A stretch of 64,000 nt of DNA, from positions 1-64,000 of the forward strand of contig QUOL01000009.1 in NCBI GenBank assembly GCA_009761415.1. Reading direction: 5' to 3'. A model generated the notes under the pieces. It was given only the letters and a program-made list of their open reading frames with translations, made no database searches and was not told the DNA's origin. Positions 58,471 through 64,000 of this stretch are shown piece after piece (the stretch's first letter is position 1; each line of letters begins with the position of its first letter). The DNA comes from Sarcomyxa edulis. Its lineage: Eukaryota > Basidiomycota > Agaricomycetes > Agaricales > Mycenaceae. A program made the position numbers and the translations under genes.

Positions 58471-59197
58471 TTACATCTGTTCGACGCCCTCTGCACATAG
58501 TCCGCATCCTATGCACTCTAAGCAAGCTGAGGAATAGATGAGAGGTGAGTACATTGACTATTAACGAAAGCGGAAGGATCGTTACCTAGTCCACCACAGC
58601 ATGCGCACAGATAACAAGGGCAGCACAAAGGGTTCTCGAATGCGCCTAGAAAGAATGCAACACCGTCAGCACAGATACGAATATAGACATCTGGGCAGAT
58701 GTAGCGTACCTCTACAACACCATGCACTGAGCATGACAGCAAGAACTATGACCACGAAAAGACCAACGAAAATAACAATAAGATACACTGGTTGAGACGA
58801 AAATTTAGCTATCTTCCGAAGACGAATCGGAACGAAACGAGTACGAACATTTGCGATTGGTGAACGTATCACCACTACTCGTATCGTCTGTTGCCCGCTT
58901 CAGTAAGCTACCCATACCACTCCCACCAAAGTCGGCGAGGCATGACAATGCGAGGACGGCGCCGATCGTGAGAAGGGCGATGAGAGCAGGTACGAGGAAA
59001 CGACGAAGGCGAGAATTGTGGCAACTCTTATGGCCTGCACTGGGACCATTGGACTCGCATTCGCATGCGTTGGGATTGGAGGAGAGACTGTGGTGCTCGT
59101 GTTGATGCTTTTCGTCGATTGGGTGATACAAGTCCATCGAGCTCAAAGAGACGGGTTGGTTCGTTACTGCCATGAGATTTTGAGTTGTTTTCGACAT
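58471..59197 (-). CDS. Small two-TM membrane protein with Cys-rich tail, 180 aa
   Basis: Exons on the minus strand: 59197-58849, 58787-58710, 58645-58586 and 58526-58471, total 543 nt. The N-terminal about 60 residues are hydrophilic with a His/Glu patch and CECES. Then come TM1 (FLVPALIALLTIGAVLALSC), a Ser/Thr/Asp-rich loop and TM2 (LYLIVIFVGLFVVIVLAVML). The tail follows as AWCCRG, LCCPCYLCACCGGLACLEC and IGCGLC: about 14 Cys within 45 residues, encoded by three short exons. The tail suggests palmitoylation or metal binding, both inference. I do not recognise a named family. Frame preservation across four exons and the purposeful tail argue for a real gene. Confidence 0.75.
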
Positions 59198-60097
59198 TTC
59201 GGATCGTTAGACTAGGATATTGAGTGTGAAGGATGGAGAAAAGGAGGACTTTGCAGAATGTAACGCGCAGCGTTAGTTCTTATGTAGGAACTCGAAAGCG
59301 TGTTTTCGCTGCGCATGGTCTTGGCGAAGAAGAGATTCTCTGGTGGCTGTGCAATGCTGTTCGCGACCATGGAGCTCGTCTCCAAGACTCAGATGATACA
59401 TGTAATCAAGGTGCCAGTCAAAGATATATATGAACCCTCTAGACAGATACAGTTACGATATACATGCACGAGAGGATACATGGTTTTGACATCGTCGATG
59501 TATGTTATCAACAAGAGATATAGCCCAGCCCGAAGACTCGGACGAAGAGACGATCGAAGTCCACGGTCCATGCACGGCCACTGGGAGGAGGAACTGCGGT
59601 CGACAATGATCACCAGAGAGAGAGAGCAATGAGGCTAGAAGCACATATCCGAGCTCCGAGGGTCGTGTGAGCTTCGAAAGTTTGTAGAAGGGCCAGATTG
59701 GAATACAAGGGAGGAATTCGGAATTGAGATGATTGCCATTTCGAGGCACAATGAAGTCTCGAAGCGCGAGACTTGGGGGTGCCTCAATCGCTGAAGCGCT
59801 GAGAGCTGCACGATTCGAAGAACGATGCGCGAGTCCAATGCATGTGCACGTCCAGTTCATTCTCTTGAACAAGGAGAGACTGCTGGATAGGGCGCCGTCG
59901 CTTGAAAGAATCGTGGGTAAGGAATCGTCTGTCAGAGAGCGCGCAAGAAGCGATAGACACAGGACAATTGACGACAAGCTGGTGTATAGTCCACCATCAA
60001 CCTCGAAAGTTTACAAACGCTGTGTACAACATGAGATTCATGTAGATAACGCGCATGACGACTTGACGTACATATCCGAAAGTAGTGATCCGTGAGA
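59198..60097. other. No supported gene
   Basis: The longest frame (59453-59977 minus) begins with TTG and shows no domain. Others are short. Nothing else recognised. Confidence 0.5.
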
Positions 60098-60760
60098 CTA
60101 TAAGCCTGCGTCTTGAAGGACGTCGACGAGGGCATCTTTATAAAGTCGTGCGACCTGAACTGGAGCAGTAACATAAGAGAGGGAACCTTTGCCACAGTCG
60201 TGAATAAAACCGATAGGAAGACGCTTTTGTCGGTGAGTCAACTTGAGGGAAGAAAAGATGAACAAGGTGTTCGTGATCAGTGAAGAGGTATAACCGTATA
60301 TGGGGACCTGAGTCCCGGGTACATTCCGGATTGCTGATTCATTCGCCACCTTGGGCCAGACCTACGCCTGCGGCATGGTTCTTGTTCGCCACATTAATGC
60401 CACAAAGATCCCAGAGCAGTGCAAACTAGCTCCAAGAGCTTATGTGGGTTTACTCTCAACTCACCAGTGTGTCTAATAGTCACGACAACCCTCCCAGCCT
60501 TGTGGCACTGAGGCTGCAGCTGTGCACCTTGGGTGCCGTCGAGACTGACACCAATGCCAATGGAGGTGATAGATCGATACCACGGCACGGGTGGGTTTGG
60601 CATCTGGGGGTAACAAATTTAGAGCTGGGCCGGGACTAACTTGAGCATTGAAGGCAAGATGACGATCCAAAGCTTACATACCTGAGCAAATTTTCGTGCA
60701 TAGGCATCTCGATCATTTCGCGACCTATAAGCATTGAGAATATGAACATGCTCTATGAAC
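60098..60760 (-). pseudogene. Possible multi-exon gene remnant, unrecognised
   Basis: Minus-strand pieces look coding with splice signals between them: HVHILNAYRSRNDRDAYARK at about 60740-60682 followed by GTATGT; a central piece at 60603-60475 (YRSITSIGIGVSLDGTQGAQ) followed by GTGAGT; and a last piece at about 60366-60098 (LPIGFIHDCGKGSLSYVTAP to LVDVLQDAGL) after a GTAG acceptor. I could not join them into a frame with a start codon. The family is not recognised; it may be a decayed gene. Confidence 0.3.
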
Positions 60761-61123
60761 ACGGAACTCGACGGTAATCAGTGGAATTCGGAAAGATTAC
60801 TGACCAAAACTGTCACCTTATAGTATAGTATTTCGTACAACAGCAAATACTTATCAATACGATGAGTCCACTAGTCGGAGTAACCATGGATCTGATATTG
60901 AGAGACCTGAGGAAAAACAAAAGGAAAGAGTGAAGTAGAGGCTGTGCTACGACGGTGCCCGGCAATTTCCTCGGCACTGAAATTTCCCGCAGTACAGTCA
61001 CCACCGTTTACACCTCTTCCTCGTTCCTCCACCGCAGCTGGCTGGCTGGATATCTTAACGCGCGAAATCAACTCTGTAGCCTGTATATCCCAAATTTTCC
61101 TTTTTTGAGTCCACACTCTCAGC
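60761..61123. other. Upstream region of the OST-alpha-like gene
   Basis: No gene. C/T-rich just before the ATG (TTTTCCTTTTTTGAG at about 61095), as in many basidiomycete promoters. Confidence 0.45.
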
Positions 61124-63047
61124 ATGCCAACTTGCCCAACCGATAACCAAGCCGCAGTCGACCAATCCTCGTTCTGGTCGTCCGGCTCACTCAACTGGGA
61201 TGCACATCGTATAGGATGGGCCATCGCAGGAGCATGTACCGCTTTGGTACGTCTATCTGTTCGTCTCGATACTCAACTGCGAGGACTCATACAACCCTAG
61301 ACCTTTATACTTTCTGGTTGTTCCGTGCTATTACATTGCCGGTACGTCGCCAGGTCTCATTTTTAACTTGATCGTTTAGGACTCACTAATTCATGTAGGA
61401 GTTACACAAATCCACGAGAACAACGACAGATGTACGCTTTTGCATTCAAGAAAATAGTTAGTTGCTAACTCCGATCCAGTTTACGAATATTATACATGCC
61501 ACCAGTCTACGCCATCATCTCATTCTTCTCCTACCGGTACTTCCGGAGTTATACCTACTACTCGTTTATCGAAGTTGGTGAGTGACAATGCACATTGCTT
61601 ATAGCCGTTCTGACCTTTGCCATTGTTAGTTTACGAGGCCGTCACCTTGAGTGCATTTCTGTACGTAACCCCTGTCTCACTTGTCCATCCTCCCCTGACC
61701 CCATCGTCTGCTAGACTGCTACTCATAGAATACGTAGCCGCTACCACCCTCGAGCATGATCCGAACCGTGCGATCGCCAGGAAAGATAAAAGAAAACTCC
61801 CTCTTCCGGTGCGTAATCACTAAATCGTCGATCGTCTCAGAAGCCGATGAGCATCGTATAGTTTTGCTGTTGGAGGTATCGCCCAACAAAAGCATACTTC
61901 ATGTACACAGTCAAATGGTCTGTGCTCCAATATGTCATTATTCGACCTGCAGTATCGATAGCAGGAATCATCTGCGAAAAATACAATGTTCTTTGCGACT
62001 CTCAGAGCTACAACCCGCAGTTTGCTAGCGTATATCTGTCGTGCATCGACTTCGTCAGTATCAGGTGCGAGACTCCCTCGCTCCTTCGTGCGTGCATTAT
62101 CTGACTTGCTCCCCAGTGTGGCCCTATACGGCCTCTTTGTCTTTTACGGCCTGATGAAGGATGAGCTGAAGGGCAAACGCCCACTCGCCAAGTTTATGTC
62201 TATTAAACTCATAGTCATGGCTACCTTCTATCAGTCTTTTATTGTACGTTGTCAACACCAACGGTCTTGCATTTCTCTCAACTCACGTTCCAGTTTAGTT
62301 TTCCGCGTTGGAAGGAAACGTGATTAAATGTGGGTCTGGCCCCCTGTAAAATACGCCGATGCTCACGGTTATCACTAGCCACACAATACTGGACCGAGAC
62401 CAACATTGCTGATGGTCTCAATGCACTTGCTATCTGTATCGAGGTAAGTGTATAGCCCGTCTCGTGTGATCCATGGATACTCACTACCCTTAGATGGTAA
62501 TATTCTCCGGAATGATGTGGTGGGCATATACACCGAGCGAGTACAAACGCAAGAACGGTGCACCACCTACAAGAATATGGAGACCACTCTGGGATAGGTA
62601 CGTATGCCTCTCGAACTCGTTAAGGATTGACTTATTGAGTTTGCTCCGTGGATATCTCAGCGTCAACTATTGTAAGTTTTCTCTCTTTCGCCATTTTACT
62701 CGGGATTGCCTTGCTCACATAACCGTATCACAATAGCCGACTTCGCCGTTGAGATCTTTGGATCCCTCCGATATTTCTTCGACGCAGCACGTGGCAAACC
62801 AAACGCTCATGCCAACGGACCCCGTGTACAAGGCGATTCCTTTGATGGCCGGCCCAAGCTGGACTTTGGAGAAGCCTTCGGTGTCAGCTCAGGGAGAGCA
62901 GAGTACACGAAACCAGTCTCGACGGGGTTCGGATATGGGCAGAGTAGTGAGTACGAGATTGCTCGTCCGCGTGCGAGCTACGACGAAGATATCCGCCTAG
63001 CTCCGTATCCGGCCGGGATGTCCACGCCTCCACGTCGTGAGGTATAA
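61124..63047 (+). CDS. OST-alpha/DUF300 (TMEM184-like) membrane protein, 423 aa, 13 exons
   Basis: Seven-TM family (organic solute transporter subunit alpha, TMEM184, plant LAZ1) of endomembranes or vacuole; transport role known in animals, not established in fungi. Exons: 61124-61246, 61301-61341, 61400-61432, 61480-61577, 61630-61660, 61715-61808, 61862-62064, 62117-62243, 62299-62329, 62379-62443, 62494-62597, 62661-62671 (11 nt) and 62737-63047, total 1,272 nt. Marks: YTNPREQRQILRILYMPPVY, RSYTYYSFIEVVYEAVTL, PFCCWRYRPTKAYFMYTVKW, ALYGLFVFYGLMKDEL, TETNIADGLNALAICIEM and a C-terminal PRRE. The Cys cluster (FCCW) and MPPVYA are family hallmarks. The 11-nt exon encoding SVNY is required to join PLWD to SDFAVE. 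Confidence 0.93.
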
Positions 63048-63775
63048 ACAACAGACAAGACGTCGCATCGCACCGCGCCGCTTGATGGTTGCCGGTGATT
63101 AGAGGATGGAGGTGTAGTTATAAGATGCATCTGCATGAGGTGAACTGCTTTCTACGTACCCTTTTTTATTATATTCCCTTCTCTCTCTCTCAATGTCTAC
63201 CCCTTCATTTACATCTCCATCTACCGCATCTTTCACGTTTGCTGACATCTTTGTACATCCGCAATCTCACACTCATTCCACATCCTCGGACGGTTTTTCA
63301 TGTTCCCTGGTATGCTACGAGTGCTCGCTATATATGAACATATGTACTTACACGGATAGTGTAGCACTAAATAATGTCAGAATTCCTGACTGGATACCCC
63401 ATGCACATTGCGATCCTGTGTCCCTTCATCAAAACATTCACCTCGTTCAATCCGACTGATGGCCTATGCCATATGGCTTGCACACATATATTCACCTTGA
63501 ATCCCAGTCGACCTGAGCGCCACTTGGCCCTGATGCAGGAGGGTTTCTCCGCACCGTAGATAATCCCCGGCATTACAGCCTCACACACAAATACGGACCT
63601 GTGGCACCAGTGAAATTTCAAGAATGTTCTGAGTAGACGTAAGCATCTTGTTCAATCGGAGGGATGTTTGATTCAACGCATGTCATTCAACAGAATACAA
63701 GAAGCCTAGATGGAACGCTTAAAACGTCTTCGTAGGGAAAGCTCAAGTTCAAGAAGGACTGATCGCCGTGGACGC
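63048..63775. other. Intergenic region
   Basis: 3' flanks of the OST-alpha-like gene and the hydrophobin. Overlapping frames of 60-88 codons on both strands have no domain. Confidence 0.5.
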
Positions 63776-64000
63776 TCAGAGGTTGAGGTTGATCGGGGTG
63801 CATCCGAGGGCAACAACACCATTCTGTAGGAGCCGGGAGGTACTCATCAGTGTCATGCAATGCATGCTATACTGAATTGAAGACATACAAAGTTGTTGTT
63901 CTGGCAGCAGACAGGCTGTTGAGAGCAGGAGTTTCCACTGATGCCGATGATGCTGAGGGGGGAGCAAGTGAGCCCAATGGGAATTGCAACGCCTTCAAGC
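63776..64000 (-). CDS. Class I hydrophobin, C-terminal part (cut by the window edge)
   Basis: Two exons are visible on the minus strand: 64000-63889 (continuing beyond the window) and 63823-63776. The chain reads [20 protein letters not shown], then [15 protein letters not shown], an intron, and [15 protein letters not shown]. The Cys pattern C...C-x5-CC...C with final GCTPINLNL is Cys 5-8 of a class I hydrophobin, an amphipathic secreted protein that coats hyphae and spores. The 65-nt intron before the last Cys is at the position usual for these genes. The signal peptide and Cys 1-4 lie outside. Confidence 0.9.

Noticed and set aside
59453..59977. Minus-strand 174-codon frame
   Set aside because: Starts with TTG, has no ATG near its 5' end, no recognisable domain and no splice support.

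Overview
This window is one end of a chromosome from a filamentous basidiomycete, most likely an Agaricomycete. It opens with CCCTAA telomere repeats. Genes downstream carry many short GT-AG introns of about 50-65 bases. The gene content also points there: a spermidine synthase-saccharopine dehydrogenase fusion (a basidiomycete arrangement), FunK1-type fungal kinases, MYND-finger and small vWA proteins of kinds expanded in mushroom-forming fungi, and a class I hydrophobin at the right edge. All exon structures were derived by hand; most intact models splice to whole numbers of codons.

Layout. 1-113 telomere. 115-10024 subtelomeric array with no credible gene: nested copies of one repeat element whose 3' end is always the same (five CCCTATTCC iterons, then a perfect 20-base hairpin, then a fixed ATAG terminus) while the 5' end varies. 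A 2.6 kb insert (1668-4295) is bounded by a 15-base direct repeat, and 7490-9703 is a 1,107-bp tandem duplication. 10776-12135 holds two copies of a second element with nearly the same 3' hairpin terminus. 12136-13866 shows nothing recognisable.

13867-30759 is mostly single-copy: an MFS sugar transporter; two decayed genes (an APH-fold phosphotransferase with an in-frame TGA and an NRPS-like C-A remnant with a frameshift); an 80-aa protein with a 15-nt exon; a MYND protein with an orphan kinase tail behind it; the polyamine/lysine fusion enzyme; farnesyltransferase beta; a five-TM protein; and a small secreted protein.

31921-46040 is a lineage-specific block of local duplications of three families: MYND fragments, FunK1 kinases (one 828-aa copy and two 368/372-aa copies that share an internal deletion and lack the catalytic HGD) and small vWA proteins. 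Each vWA copy in the block is preceded by one to four copies of a 50-60-bp upstream module (CGAAAGCCCATAGGACC ... ACATACGCGCGGCTAT). A vWA first exon is fused to a MYND fragment at about 35515.

46466-63047 returns to ordinary genes: BRF1 (RNA polymerase III initiation factor), a 66-aa basic protein, an F-box protein, a vWA protein with a complete MIDAS, an HMG-box regulator, a Cys-rich membrane protein and an OST-alpha/DUF300 transporter. The hydrophobin begins at 63776 and runs off the window. No rRNA, tRNA or CRISPR was seen.
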